DNA of 64,000 bases from Pseudomonadota bacterium (GCA_018242215.1 JAFECG010000017.1:62001-126000), one strand, 5' to 3'; positions 25,126 through 34,293 are shown, counted from the stretch's first letter. Notes: a model not told the origin generated them from the sequence alone. Program-made: numbers and translations.

Positions 25126-26418
25126 ATGCGTATGAAGCTAACACGTCGCGAGTTCGCAAGGCAGATTATACCCGCGTCCTTGGCTTCTGCAGTAATTCTT
25201 GGGACGTCGTCACCCGTCATAGCAAAGAGAAGAAAGCCCAAGGTCCTTGTCATGGGTGGCGGGGTCGGGGGACTCATCGCAGCCAAGAATCTAGCGCAGC
25301 TCCATCCGTCGGTTGACGTCACTCTTATCGAGAAATCGCCAACCTATGTCAGCAACTTCAATGCCAATCTGTACATCGGCGGATTGATAACCTTCGACGA
25401 AATCAGCCACACTTACGATCAGCTTGTGGCGAGTTCCCCGATAAAACTCATCCGTCAGCGAGCCGCGGCGATCGATCGGAAGAAAAAACAAGTCTCGCTC
25501 GCCTCCGGGGAAGCTCTCGCTTATGACCGCCTCGTGCTCTCGCCCGGCGTTGATCTAAGATACGACAGTATCCCCGGATGGGGGGCGGAATTTGAAGATC
25601 TCATGCCGCATGCGTGGAAGGGCGGCCGGCAAATTGCATTGCTCAAATTACGTCTGGACGCCGTCGAGGATGGAGGCACGATTGTAGTTCTCGCGCCACC
25701 CAATCCCTACGCGTGTCCGCCCGGACCTTACGAGCGGGTCTCGATGATGGCGCATGCCCTCCGCGCAGCAGGCAAGCGCAACTGCAAGATTATCGTTCTC
25801 GATCCAAAAGAAAGCTTCTCGATGCAGGGGCTTTTCGAAGAAGGATGGGAAAGCCACTATCCCGGTATGATCCAATGGATCGATGCCTCAATCTACGAGA
25901 CGATCCAATCGGTCGATCCGAAGACAAACACGGTTGTCACCGGCTTCGACACTTACAGGAATGCAGCCCTGGTGAATGTCATTCCCGCGCAGGTCGCCGC
26001 GGCGATTGCACGAGATGCCGGCCTTGTCGACGAAACAGGATACTGTCCGATCGAAGCGGCGACGATGCGCTCGATGATCGATCCAGACATTTATGCGCTC
26101 GGCGATGCGTGTCTTGGCGGCGATATGCCAAAGTCAGCCTATGCGGCGAGCAGCCAAGCGAAAGTCGCTGCTGCTGCGATTGCGACCGACTTGCTTGGGA
26201 AGCCGCCTGCGTCGAATTCCTACGAAAGCGTCTGCTGGAGCGAAATTGAGCGGGACGATGCGGTGAAGTACGCAAGTCGCTACGAACTCCGCGATGCCGA
26301 AATCAGGTTGGCCGCGAGCACCGTCTCGCAGATGGGCGAAACCGCCGAATTGCGGAAGGCAAATCAGCAGGAGAAATTCCGATGGAACCAGACGCTCGTC
26401 GCGGACATGTTCTCCTGA
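25126..26418 (+). CDS. Flavocytochrome c sulfide dehydrogenase-type flavoprotein (FccB/SoxF-like)
   Basis: A 430-residue protein with a Tat leader (LTRREFARQ) and FAD motif KVLVMGGGVGGLIAAKNL. The redox cysteines of FccB are present as YACPPGPYER (Cys197) and GYCPIEAATM (Cys307). The first family cysteine, which binds FAD covalently in Allochromatium FccB, is replaced by Asn77 in TYVSNFNANLYIGG. FAD is thus probably non-covalent. No cytochrome partner (fccA/soxE) lies beside it, so the electron acceptor is unknown. It overlaps the next gene by 37 bases. Confidence 0.8.
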   Translation: MRMKLTRREFARQIIPASLASAVILGTSSPVIAKRRKPKVLVMGGGVGGLIAAKNLAQLHPSVDVTLIEKSPTYVSNFNANLYIGGLITFDEISHTYDQLVASSPIKLIRQRAAAIDRKKKQVSLASGEALAYDRLVLSPGVDLRYDSIPGWGAEFEDLMPHAWKGGRQIALLKLRLDAVEDGGTIVVLAPPNPYACPPGPYERVSMMAHALRAAGKRNCKIIVLDPKESFSMQGLFEEGWESHYPGMIQWIDASIYETIQSVDPKTNTVVTGFDTYRNAALVNVIPAQVAAAIARDAGLVDETGYCPIEAATMRSMIDPDIYALGDACLGGDMPKSAYAASSQAKVAAAAIATDLLGKPPASNSYESVCWSEIERDDAVKYASRYELRDAEIRLAASTVSQMGETAELRKANQQEKFRWNQTLVADMFS

Positions 26419-27389
26419 CGAGTCAGGACTCGGAGATCGGCGATCGCCCGACTCGGCGCAAGATCCTGCAATACGGCGCCTCCGCCTTTTTCGGTGCGAA
26501 TCTCGCGCTGAGTCCTCCTCGGTCGCCGCAGGCAGCCGCGTCCGTGCGGGGTCTCCATACCCTCACTGTGGGGCAGGCCAAGGTCACAATTATATCCGAT
26601 GGAAAATTCAATTTTCCTCAAGCGTTCGTTCTCCCCGATCGCAAGCCGGCCGAAATCGACGCCCTCTTCTCCAAAGTCGGGTCAGAAAAGCCGTCTTTTG
26701 ATGCCGAAGTGAATGTGGTTCTCATCCGCATGGCTGACCGTCTCGTTTTGGTCGACACGGGCGGCGGGACTGAATTCCTGCCCACGCTCGGACGATTCCC
26801 TGATCTCCTACAATCGGCAGGCATCGCCTCGGAAGACATCACGGATGTCGTCTTTACCCACGCGCATCCAGACCATTTCTGGGGCGTAATCGACCCATTT
26901 GATGGAATGTCGCGATTCCCGAATGCGCGGCTCCACATGACGGCAGGTGAAAGGGATTATTGGCTGAAGCCAGGCCTGGAGAGATCTGTTCCGCCCGATC
27001 TAGCGGGGGTTACCCTTGGCACGCAGAGACGACTGAGTACCCTGAAGGATCAGGTCGAGGAATTGCCTTTAGGACAAGAGATCGTACCGGGTCTTCTCAG
27101 CGTCGCCACCCCCGGCCACACGCCGGGCCACATATCTTTGCATCTCACATCGCAGGGTGAGAACCTCTTCCTAGGCGGAGACGTCCTGATTCATCCGATC
27201 GTGTCCTTTGCAGAGCCGGCGTGGCGCTGGGGAGCAGATGTTGATTGGCCAGACGCAGCAAGGTCGCGAGCGCGCATCCTCGACATGCTCGCGTCAGATC
27301 AAATTCTACTCTTGGGCTACCATCTTCCTTGGCCAGGGCTGGGCCGAGTCGAGAGGCATGATTCTGCGTATCGCTGGATTCCAGTCTGA
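26382..27389 (+). CDS. SoxH-like periplasmic metallo-beta-lactamase-fold hydrolase
   Basis: A 335-residue protein with a Tat-like leader (PTRRKILQYGASAFFG, about residues 23-38). Metal ligands: THAHPDHFWG (about 163-172), GHTPGHISLH (about 244-253), LGGDVL (about 263) and GYHLPWPG. This fold arrangement matches SoxH and quinoprotein-relay (PqqB-like) hydrolases found at the end of sox operons. Substrate is unknown; SoxH is not required for thiosulfate oxidation in Paracoccus. It starts inside the FccB-like gene, which shows translational coupling. Confidence 0.75.
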   Translation: MEPDARRGHVLLTSQDSEIGDRPTRRKILQYGASAFFGANLALSPPRSPQAAASVRGLHTLTVGQAKVTIISDGKFNFPQAFVLPDRKPAEIDALFSKVGSEKPSFDAEVNVVLIRMADRLVLVDTGGGTEFLPTLGRFPDLLQSAGIASEDITDVVFTHAHPDHFWGVIDPFDGMSRFPNARLHMTAGERDYWLKPGLERSVPPDLAGVTLGTQRRLSTLKDQVEELPLGQEIVPGLLSVATPGHTPGHISLHLTSQGENLFLGGDVLIHPIVSFAEPAWRWGADVDWPDAARSRARILDMLASDQILLLGYHLPWPGLGRVERHDSAYRWIPV

Positions 27390-27857
27390 TCTAAAGCGGC
27401 TATACATATATTTTTAAAATCTATATATAAGCGCACATATTCATAATACCTATTATTCTCTATGGTCTCGAGCGCACCATTCATCAAATGGTCTCGCTAA
27501 CTCCATTCACCTCTAAAATGTATTCCGCGCCACCTATTCGGTTGGCAAATTTGTGTGTCAAATCATCGACATTTTCGTCGCAAAAGTCCGCAGACTGGGG
27601 AATTTTTGTGCCATCGCGATTGGCGTGCGTGGTATTTGAAAATCGATATCGGCATTGAGTCAGTAATCGCCAACAAGCCGCGTCGAATTTATCCAGCTGG
27701 GGGATAGCGAGCGATAGCAGGGGACCGCCTTTTATCGAAGCGCATAGCGTATTCGACGATGACATTTGCCTCGCCGATTCAAGAAAAGTGAGCCCGACGG
27801 GCAAGACTATTTTATCGACCAAAATAAAAAGCTTCTGGGAAAAAGAAGGGGGAATAC
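27390..27857. other. AT-rich intergenic region upstream of the porin
   Basis: A 468-base gap. It starts with very AT-rich sequence (about 27402-27460) with runs of TATA and an ATATTC half-site at 27438 but no full operator pair. A 129-codon minus-strand frame here has no recognisable features and is not annotated. AAGGGGG precedes the porin ATG at 27858. The region likely holds the porin promoter. Confidence 0.5.
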
Positions 27858-29336
27858 ATGCAAAAGGCAAGCAACGAAGGATCGCCGGCCGTCAAGCGTG
27901 CCGCACTTGCGGTGGGTCTTTTAATGGCGGGTGCTGCGATTGCTCCGTTGGCCACCCCGGCTTCGGCCGCAGACCTCGGAGGCGACTGTTGCGCGGATCT
28001 CGAGGAGCGCGTTGCTGAGCTCGAGGCCACCACAGCCCGAAAGGGCAATCGGAAGGTTTCGCTCACAATCTCTGGGTGGGTCGCAAACCAGATCATGTGG
28101 TACGATAACGGTCCGGCCAGTAACGCTTATGTCACGGGAATAGGTTCGACGCTCAACTCTCACGTGACGTTCACTGGCGCCGCCCAGATCACCAAGGATT
28201 GGAACGCGGGCTACGTTCTTCAGCTCGAAACGGGCACATCCGATCCTCTTACGGCAGGCAATACAGCATTTAATGCGGAAGGGCCTTCGGGCCTTCATAT
28301 CGTGAAGAACCATGGCGCGTTCGTAACGAACTCCGTCGATGTCCTTTATTCCTATTGGTTCTTGAAGAGCGATCAGCTCGGCAAGGTTAGCGTCGGCAGC
28401 ATTCCGCAAAGCTCGTCGCACGCCGCGGCCTTGGTTGACGGTTCGGGTTCGCTCATTCCCGCAAACTGGGCGCCGCTGGATGGCATGGCTATCAACCTCG
28501 CACGCCATGGACGCCAGCTTCAGCTTCCCGCCACCGGCTTCCCTCAAGGAGCTTTGATGTGGTGCGGGACCACACAGTTGCCGCTCGCGGGTGATTGCAA
28601 CGGCGTTCCATTGAACGGCATTCGCTATGACTCTCCGACGTTCGGCGGATTCTCCGTGTCGGCGAGTTGGGGCGAAGATGACTTCTGGGATGTCACCGGC
28701 AACTATGCCGGCCAGTTCGGCGGCTTCAAGTTCGCGACGGCGGTCTCCTATCTCGACAACCGGGACGAAAATAACTCTCCGGGCTTCAACGACGCTGTCG
28801 GCCTCTCAGCTTTCAATCCACTCAAGACGGATGCGCAGTATCTTCAGATCGGCGCCTATCTTGAGCACGTCCCAACAGGCCTGTTTGTCTACGGTGCTTA
28901 CGGCAAGGAATGGAACAACAACGTTTATAACCCCGCCACACTGGATACTGCTTTCGCGGCAGGAACGGCTGCGCTGGTGACAGCTAACCAACCAAGCGGT
29001 GATAACTGGTACATCAAGGCGGGTATGCGCGAGAAATGGACCCCGCTCGGTCACACCGTGCTCTACGGCGAGTACGGCGATCGTCAGGATATGTTCCACG
29101 AAGCATTGACGGCCTTCGGCGTGGACGGCAGCGACATGACCCAGTGGGGATTGGGCGCGGTTCAGGAAATCGACGCGGCGGCAATGTCGCTCTGGGTCAA
29201 TTTCAAGCAGTATCAGCCGACCCTCTCTGGCCCGGGAAGTGCGACGCCGGGATACATCAACAATGGCGGCGAGAGCCTCACCGGCAAGTTTGACAACATT
29301 AACGTCTTCACCGCCGGCGCGCTCATCAGCTTCTAA
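27858..29336 (+). CDS. Outer-membrane porin (sulfur side)
   Basis: A 492-residue protein with a signal peptide ending ASAADLGG (about residue 36), a short coiled-coil segment DLEERVAELEATTARKGNRKV, then a long alternating beta pattern (SGWVANQIMWYD, FGGFSVSASWGEDDFWD) and a C-terminal phenylalanine (ALISF), the signal for outer-membrane insertion. It belongs to the alphaproteobacterial porin family. A paralogue with almost the same N-terminal segment is at 54828-56132 in the nitrate operon. Its place between sox and mtoX suggests uptake of sulfur compounds, by context only. Confidence 0.85.
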   Translation: MQKASNEGSPAVKRAALAVGLLMAGAAIAPLATPASAADLGGDCCADLEERVAELEATTARKGNRKVSLTISGWVANQIMWYDNGPASNAYVTGIGSTLNSHVTFTGAAQITKDWNAGYVLQLETGTSDPLTAGNTAFNAEGPSGLHIVKNHGAFVTNSVDVLYSYWFLKSDQLGKVSVGSIPQSSSHAAALVDGSGSLIPANWAPLDGMAINLARHGRQLQLPATGFPQGALMWCGTTQLPLAGDCNGVPLNGIRYDSPTFGGFSVSASWGEDDFWDVTGNYAGQFGGFKFATAVSYLDNRDENNSPGFNDAVGLSAFNPLKTDAQYLQIGAYLEHVPTGLFVYGAYGKEWNNNVYNPATLDTAFAAGTAALVTANQPSGDNWYIKAGMREKWTPLGHTVLYGEYGDRQDMFHEALTAFGVDGSDMTQWGLGAVQEIDAAAMSLWVNFKQYQPTLSGPGSATPGYINNGGESLTGKFDNINVFTAGALISF

Positions 29337-29348
29337 ATTTCACGACCG

Positions 29349-29378
29349 CTCGGCCCGAAGCGATGGCTTCGGGCCGAG
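29349..29378. other. Perfect 13-base hairpin after the porin gene
   Basis: CTCGGCCCGAAGC and its exact complement flank a GATG loop, 12 bases after the porin stop. There is no T-run, so it may protect the 3' end of the mRNA or cooperate with the terminator at 29471-29500. Confidence 0.55.
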
Positions 29379-29470
29379 AGGACCAACCTTTCACGGCCGA
29401 GGGAGCTGCATTTCTTTCCAATGCAGCCCACCGGAACACTTCTCCCACCTCGTACGACGTCCAAACTCAA

Positions 29471-29500
29471 AGAGAGGGTCCCACAGGCCCTCTCTTTTTT
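29471..29500 (+). terminator. Intrinsic terminator of the porin transcript
   Basis: AGAGAGGG and CCCTCTCT form a perfect eight-base stem with a nine-base loop, followed directly by a T-run. It separates the porin from the mtoX operon. Confidence 0.85.
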
Positions 29501-29659
29501 GCATTGCACGGCAGACACCTTTCCGGCCGCGGAATTCGGAATGTCTGGGGATCTTTTTTTGCCGGAGCTGTGACCCAAATCATCTCGCCGGAAAAGCCCT
29601 AAAATTACGACGAAAAAACAATGCCTTAATGTGTGGGTATAGGCTTATAGGAATGCAAA

Positions 29660-29791
29660 ATGAGAGACATTTTGAAAGAAAATTTAGAACGACCCTGGCG
29701 ATGGATTAGGTTTCGCGAAGTAGTCACGCGCTCAAGACGTGAAGTGCTCCGCAGCCTGTGTTCGGAGCTGATTGATAGGAGGAACACGTGA
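29660..29791 (+). CDS. Small basic ORF translationally coupled to mtoX
   Basis: A 43-codon frame not expected from family knowledge. Its ATG has AGGA seven bases upstream and its TGA overlaps the GTG start of mtoX as GTGA, a typical coupling arrangement. The peptide is highly charged and basic (begins MRDILKENLERPWRWIRF; one cysteine near the C-terminus). An ATG in another frame at 29653 gives only 18 codons. It may be a real small protein or a device controlling mtoX translation. No homologue is known to me. Confidence 0.4.
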   Translation: MRDILKENLERPWRWIRFREVVTRSRREVLRSLCSELIDRRNT

Positions 29792-31062
29792 GGAAATTGC
29801 TGCTTCTGGGCGGGTCTTTGCTCGCCCTTATGACTCCCTTTGGCGGCCCAAAGGCGCACGCTGACGAGACTTGCAACTCGCCATTCATGTCCGCGCTCAT
29901 CAAGGGCCAGGAACAATATCTTCATGTCTGGACGCTGGGCGAAGTGGGAGTGGGTGACGAATCGGACAAGCTCGTTACGATCAGTGTCGATCCCAAGTCG
30001 CCGAACTACGGGAAGGTCATAAACACGCTTTCCGTCGGTGGGCGCGGTGAAGCCCATCACATGGGATTCACGGACGACCGCCGCTATCTCTGGGCGGGTC
30101 GCCTCGATGACAACAAGATTTTCATCTTCGATTTGATCGATCCGTCCAAGCCGAAACTGGTTCGGACGATCACGGACTACGAAGCCAAGACTGGGTTTGT
30201 CGGTCCGCACACTTTCTATGCCCTTCCCGGCCGCATGCTCATTCAGGGCTTGTCGAACAACAAAACGCATGATGGCGTCACCGGCCTCGCCACCTATACT
30301 AACGACGGTGACTATGTGTCTTCCATCCCGATGCCGACCACCAATGGCGGCGACGGCTATGGTTATGATATAGCCATCAACCCGGCCGAGAACCTCATGC
30401 TCACGTCTGCCTTCACCGGCTGGACGAACTACATGATGGATCTTGGCAAGTTGGTCAAAGATCCCGAAGCGATGAAGAACTTCGGAAAGACGATGGTTTT
30501 GTGGGACTACAAGTCCATGGAGCCGAAGAAGATCTTTAGCGTTCCAGGCGCGCCTCTGGAAATCCGCTGGTCATTGAAGCCTGGCGACAACTGGGGCGTT
30601 ACGGCGACTGCTCTCAGTTCGAAGATCTGGGTGATCAAGCAGGATTCGAACGGCGAATGGCAAGCGAAGGATGTGGCCACCGTTGGTGATCCGTCGAAAG
30701 TTCCGCTTCCGGTCGATATCTCGATCGCGGCCGACGGCAAGCACCTCTGGGTCGATACCTTCATGGACGGAATGGCCCGTCTTTACGATATGTCGAATCC
30801 GGAAGCTCCAAAGGAAGTCTACACCAAGAAGATCGGCAACCAGGTCAACATGGTTTCGCAGAGCTATGACGGTAAGCGCGTCTATTTCACGACGTCATTG
30901 ATGTCCAATTGGGACCACAAGGGCGATCAGGACGATCAGTTCCTCAAAGCCTATGACTGGGATGGCAAGCAGCTCGTTGAGAAGTTTACTGTGGACTTCA
31001 CCGCTCTGAAGCTTGGACGTGCCCACCACATGAAGTTCTCAGCCAAAGGTATCGGCGGCTAA
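29788..31062 (+). CDS. mtoX: Methanethiol oxidase MtoX (SBP56 family)
   Basis: A 424-residue protein with a signal peptide (about residues 1-25, ending KAHA) and full-length selenium-binding-protein-56 beta-propeller motifs (SVGGRGEAHHMGF, GPHTFYALPGRML, PLPVDISIAADGKHLWVDTFMDG, LGRAHHMKFS). MtoX is a periplasmic copper enzyme that converts methanethiol to formaldehyde, hydrogen sulfide and hydrogen peroxide. The GTG start has a strong AGGAGG five bases upstream. The downstream SCO1/SenC and mauG genes match the mtoX operon known from Hyphomicrobium, which makes the call secure. Confidence 0.9.
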   Translation: MRKLLLLGGSLLALMTPFGGPKAHADETCNSPFMSALIKGQEQYLHVWTLGEVGVGDESDKLVTISVDPKSPNYGKVINTLSVGGRGEAHHMGFTDDRRYLWAGRLDDNKIFIFDLIDPSKPKLVRTITDYEAKTGFVGPHTFYALPGRMLIQGLSNNKTHDGVTGLATYTNDGDYVSSIPMPTTNGGDGYGYDIAINPAENLMLTSAFTGWTNYMMDLGKLVKDPEAMKNFGKTMVLWDYKSMEPKKIFSVPGAPLEIRWSLKPGDNWGVTATALSSKIWVIKQDSNGEWQAKDVATVGDPSKVPLPVDISIAADGKHLWVDTFMDGMARLYDMSNPEAPKEVYTKKIGNQVNMVSQSYDGKRVYFTTSLMSNWDHKGDQDDQFLKAYDWDGKQLVEKFTVDFTALKLGRAHHMKFSAKGIGG

Positions 31063-31083
31063 GAACACGTAACGGTGGTTAGA

Positions 31084-31773
31084 ATGCGATTCCTTTCCCG
31101 TCCGCGCTACCACCTACTGGTCAGTTGCGCCCTTTTGTTCGCTCTCGTTGTCACGCGATCCTCCATAGCGGTAGCGGCAGAGAGTGCAACTGACTCGCCT
31201 TTTCCTGCGCCGGGCACCTACAAACTCGACCGCATTCAGCCGATGGCGAATGGATGGGTGCTTGAGCAAAGCAAGTGGCGACCGCATCGGTTGTCGACTT
31301 ACACCACGGGGAAAATCACGCTCTTCTCTTTCTTCTACGGAACTTGCAGGGATCCGCAAGGCTGCCCCGCCACATGGGCGGCGTTCGAGACGATCCAAAG
31401 TGAGCTTGAGAAAGATAAAGAGTTGAACGGCCGGGTTCGGCTCTTATTTTTGAGTTTGGATCCGTCTGTCGATACCCCCGAGATGCTGTCGTTCTACACG
31501 TCTAAGAGCACCCCAGAGGTGCCTTGGCATTTCCTCACGACGTGGTCTGATTGGTTTCTCCATCCAATTATGAAGTCCTTGAGTCTGACAACGTCGCGCG
31601 CCGTCGACGAAAACGGCAAGCAGACCGGAGAAATCTATCATATGGTGAGGGTCTATCTGATAGATCCTGAAGGCTGGGTCAGAGAGATCTACGCAACTGG
31701 CTTTTTCGATCCCGACGTTGTGGTCAATGACATCAAGACACTGGTTCTGGAAGAAAATAAGAAGAAGCACTGA
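31084..31773 (+). CDS. SCO1/SenC-family copper chaperone of the mtoX operon
   Basis: A 229-residue exported thioredoxin-fold protein with an N-terminal hydrophobic segment (about residues 8-28). The metal-binding cysteines are Cys88 and Cys94 in GTCRDPQGCPAT, a CX5C spacing instead of the CX3C usual in SCO proteins. The downstream fold (LLFLSLDPSVDTPEML, VYLIDPEGWVREIY) is typical. It probably metallates MtoX with copper. The start at 31084 is preferred over a GTG at 31075 because GGTGG lies upstream of it. Confidence 0.8.
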   Translation: MRFLSRPRYHLLVSCALLFALVVTRSSIAVAAESATDSPFPAPGTYKLDRIQPMANGWVLEQSKWRPHRLSTYTTGKITLFSFFYGTCRDPQGCPATWAAFETIQSELEKDKELNGRVRLLFLSLDPSVDTPEMLSFYTSKSTPEVPWHFLTTWSDWFLHPIMKSLSLTTSRAVDENGKQTGEIYHMVRVYLIDPEGWVREIYATGFFDPDVVVNDIKTLVLEENKKKH

Positions 31774-31777
31774 CGGA

Positions 31778-32968
31778 GTGGCGGAAAGGTCCAGATTTCC
31801 GCTCCTGATTGTGCTGCCTTCGTTGATTTGCGCTCTGCTGGCTTTCGTCGTTTATCCGGCTACCGGAAACTCGCCGTTGAAGCCGCCGCTCGGCCTGCCG
31901 CCGCTGCCTTACACCTCTCTTGATCCTGCGAAGGTGCAACTCGGCAAGCTTCTGTTTTTTGATCGCCGCTTGTCGTTCAACAACACGATGTCCTGTGGCA
32001 TGTGTCACCTTCCCACGGAAGCCTTCGCATCGACACAGGGGGAGACGGCGATCGGAATCGAAGGTCAGAGCCTTCCGCGGAATGCACCGAGCCTGCTGAA
32101 TGTCGCCTACCAAAAGCTTCTCTTTCTGGACGGACGTGAACCGGACATCGACACGCAACCCTGGTCGCCGATTTTATCCTCAATAGAAATGGCGAGCCCA
32201 TCCGTGGGGTATACGATCGCGCGAATTCGCGACCTGCCGAATTATGAAAATCTGTTTCATAAGGCATTCGGAGATCGCGGGTTAGACATGGAAACCGTCG
32301 GCGAAGCGATCGCAGAATACGAAAAATCCCTCCTTTCCGGAAACTCGCGTTTCGACCGATGGAAGTACGGTGGCGAGGAAGCAGCTCTGACCCAACAAGA
32401 GAAGCAGGGCTTCGCCCTCTTCGTGGGCAAGGCAGGCTGCAGCGGCTGCCATCTTGTTGGCGAGCACGACGCACTTTTCACGGATTTCAAGTTTCACGCG
32501 ACAGGCATCGGCTACAAAGCATCGGCCATGGCGCCACCGCCATCATATCAGGTGGAATTGGAAGCTGGTGTCATGACAAAGGTCGAGGAAAAGGACCTCA
32601 GAACTGTAAGCGAGCGGAAGCATAACGATATCGGGCGTTTTGCAATCACACTGAATTCCGAAGACCGATGGGCCTACAAGACGCCGAGCCTTCGCAACGT
32701 CGCATTGACATACCCATACATGCACGATGGTTCGTTACGAACACTGGAAAATGTTGTCGATTTCTACAATGCCGGAGGCATCGATTTCGACGGAAAGAGC
32801 CCCCAACTGCATCCGCTCAATCTGTCAAAAGAGGAAAAAGCAAGCCTCGTCGCATTTCTCAAGACATTGACCGGCGACCAGAAGGCGACGTTGGCGCCCC
32901 CGACCGGATCCTGCCTTGCGCCCGCGTCGGATCACGATGCGAACGCGATGCGAGACAGACAGTGCTAG
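31778..32968 (+). CDS. mauG: MauG-like di-haem cytochrome c peroxidase
   Basis: A 396-residue protein with an N-terminal hydrophobic signal or anchor (about residues 7-27). Two haem c motifs are CGMCH (about residues 72-76) and CSGCH (about 223-227), with a peroxidase-family region TPSLRNVALTYPYMHDGS (about 308-325). In the mtoX operon a MauG-type enzyme is thought to mature MtoX by oxidising residues, as MauG does for methylamine dehydrogenase. A GTG start at 31778 is likely, since the open frame upstream lies in the SCO gene. The gene converges with lysR. Confidence 0.85.
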   Translation: MAERSRFPLLIVLPSLICALLAFVVYPATGNSPLKPPLGLPPLPYTSLDPAKVQLGKLLFFDRRLSFNNTMSCGMCHLPTEAFASTQGETAIGIEGQSLPRNAPSLLNVAYQKLLFLDGREPDIDTQPWSPILSSIEMASPSVGYTIARIRDLPNYENLFHKAFGDRGLDMETVGEAIAEYEKSLLSGNSRFDRWKYGGEEAALTQQEKQGFALFVGKAGCSGCHLVGEHDALFTDFKFHATGIGYKASAMAPPPSYQVELEAGVMTKVEEKDLRTVSERKHNDIGRFAITLNSEDRWAYKTPSLRNVALTYPYMHDGSLRTLENVVDFYNAGGIDFDGKSPQLHPLNLSKEEKASLVAFLKTLTGDQKATLAPPTGSCLAPASDHDANAMRDRQC

Positions 32969-33011
32969 AAGGACGAGTGCGCCGGACGACGTCGGCACGA
33001 ACGTGTCCCGA

Positions 33012-33968
33012 TTAGACGGCCCAGTCGAGAACATAATCGCTCTCGCCGTTAGTTCGCATCGAATCTGAGGCGAAATTAAAGGGCCGCAGTGCGCGCCAGA
33101 TCTGCGAAAAAATATCCTGCGAGACTGTATTGGGTTTTCCGAGCGCATAGTAGTCGATCGCAACCACGTTCCCGTGATCCAAGATCGGAATGGCCGCTGC
33201 GCTGTCGGCTTCGGTTACGATCTTCGAGGCCGGCAGAATTGCAGACCCGAGCCCTAGCGACGCCCATTCTTGAACGACGATATAGCTGCTGGCCTCGCCA
33301 GGGTATCGCCGCAACATCAAGGATGCTTTTTCGAAAGCTCGCCGCGTCACCTGCGTCAGGCCGCAGACATTGGGCACGAGCACGAAGGTCTCTTCCGCAA
33401 TGTCATCGAGTTCGACGGACATCCGCCCCTTCCAGCGCTTCGCGTCGCTCTGCCGGGGAAGAAACATAAGCGGCTCACTGCAAAGTTGCTGGTAGACGCA
33501 GTTCGCCAGCATCGAGCATTCCGAATCCATCGGCGCGAATACCAGGTCCAACTCAGCCGCTTTGAGCGCGTCGCAGAGATTTTGAAGATTTCCTTCGCGG
33601 TAAACGATTTCAACATCGGGCCGAAGTTTCCGGAAGGCCTCAAGCGCATCTTGCGCCTGCGCAATGCCTACAACGGGAGAGATTCCGATATGAACCGAAG
33701 ACTTTGTCGGACCAGCCTGAGCCGCAAGGTCTTTGATTTTGTCGAAAGCCTTGAGGGTTTCGAGCACCGCCGGCAAAAGGCGTTCGCCGGCCGGCGTCAG
33801 CGATAAGCTTCTCGTCGTGCGCCTGAAAATGCGCTGGCCGAGCTCAGCTTCGAGTTGCGCGATTCCGTTCGAAAGCGTTGGCTGCGTGACGGCACAACGC
33901 GCCGCCGCCGCGACGAACGAACCCTCTTCGACAAGTGCTCGAACATATCGGAGTTGCTGTAGATTCAT
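33012..33968 (-). CDS. LysR-family transcriptional regulator
   Basis: A 318-residue LTTR with an N-terminal helix-turn-helix (MNLQQLRYVRALVEEGSFVAAAARCAVTQPTLSN start) and a LysR substrate domain from about residue 90 (TKSSVHIGISPVVG). It resembles the group with CysB/OxyR-like sensing; ligand unknown. It converges on mauG and diverges from the kinase operon at 34210-36183, so it might control either the methanethiol or the sensor genes. Confidence 0.85.
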   Translation of the reverse strand: MNLQQLRYVRALVEEGSFVAAAARCAVTQPTLSNGIAQLEAELGQRIFRRTTRSLSLTPAGERLLPAVLETLKAFDKIKDLAAQAGPTKSSVHIGISPVVGIAQAQDALEAFRKLRPDVEIVYREGNLQNLCDALKAAELDLVFAPMDSECSMLANCVYQQLCSEPLMFLPRQSDAKRWKGRMSVELDDIAEETFVLVPNVCGLTQVTRRAFEKASLMLRRYPGEASSYIVVQEWASLGLGSAILPASKIVTEADSAAAIPILDHGNVVAIDYYALGKPNTVSQDIFSQIWRALRPFNFASDSMRTNGESDYVLDWAV

Positions 33969-34209
33969 CGAACGGCCTCTGGTATAATCAACTCATTTCC
34001 ATGCCAATTTGGGCATACGATGCTCAGAATTAGCGCCGAAGGAAATGAACGACCTGATCTATAGGGCTGGAAAATGAGCAGCGTTGTCAAATGAAAACTA
34101 TGAATCCTAGGGAAATCCCGCGCCTTAGTAAGTAATACTGCGTGCACGGATGTGCCCGAAGATGAGGGGCAGCTCGTTACTGGTTGTACTTTGGAAGGAG
34201 CGCTCGTCC

Positions 34210-34293
34210 ATGAACAGACATGACATGCTGAAGCGCCAAAGCAGTTCGGCGGGACGGATGGCCGATCCAAACTCCCCGATCGTGCCAGATTGA
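34210..34293 (+). CDS. 27-codon ORF coupled to the histidine kinase gene
   Basis: A short frame starting at ATG 34210 with a strong GGAAGGAG nine bases upstream and ending in TGATG, where its stop and the kinase start overlap (34291-34295). The kinase ATG itself has no visible ribosome site, so translation of the kinase probably depends on this ORF. The peptide is polar (MNRHDMLKRQ start) and unlike anything I know. It may act as a leader or coupling device. Confidence 0.45.
   Translation: MNRHDMLKRQSSSAGRMADPNSPIVPD

Noticed and set aside
27402..27430. AT-rich near-palindrome after the SoxH-like gene as a sixth ArsR operator
   Set aside because: The spacing and inner bases do not fit ATATTC-N8-GAATAT; general AT richness explains it.
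27484..27870. 129-codon minus-strand frame upstream of the porin
   Set aside because: It has no recognisable motif, overlaps the porin start and covers the likely promoter.
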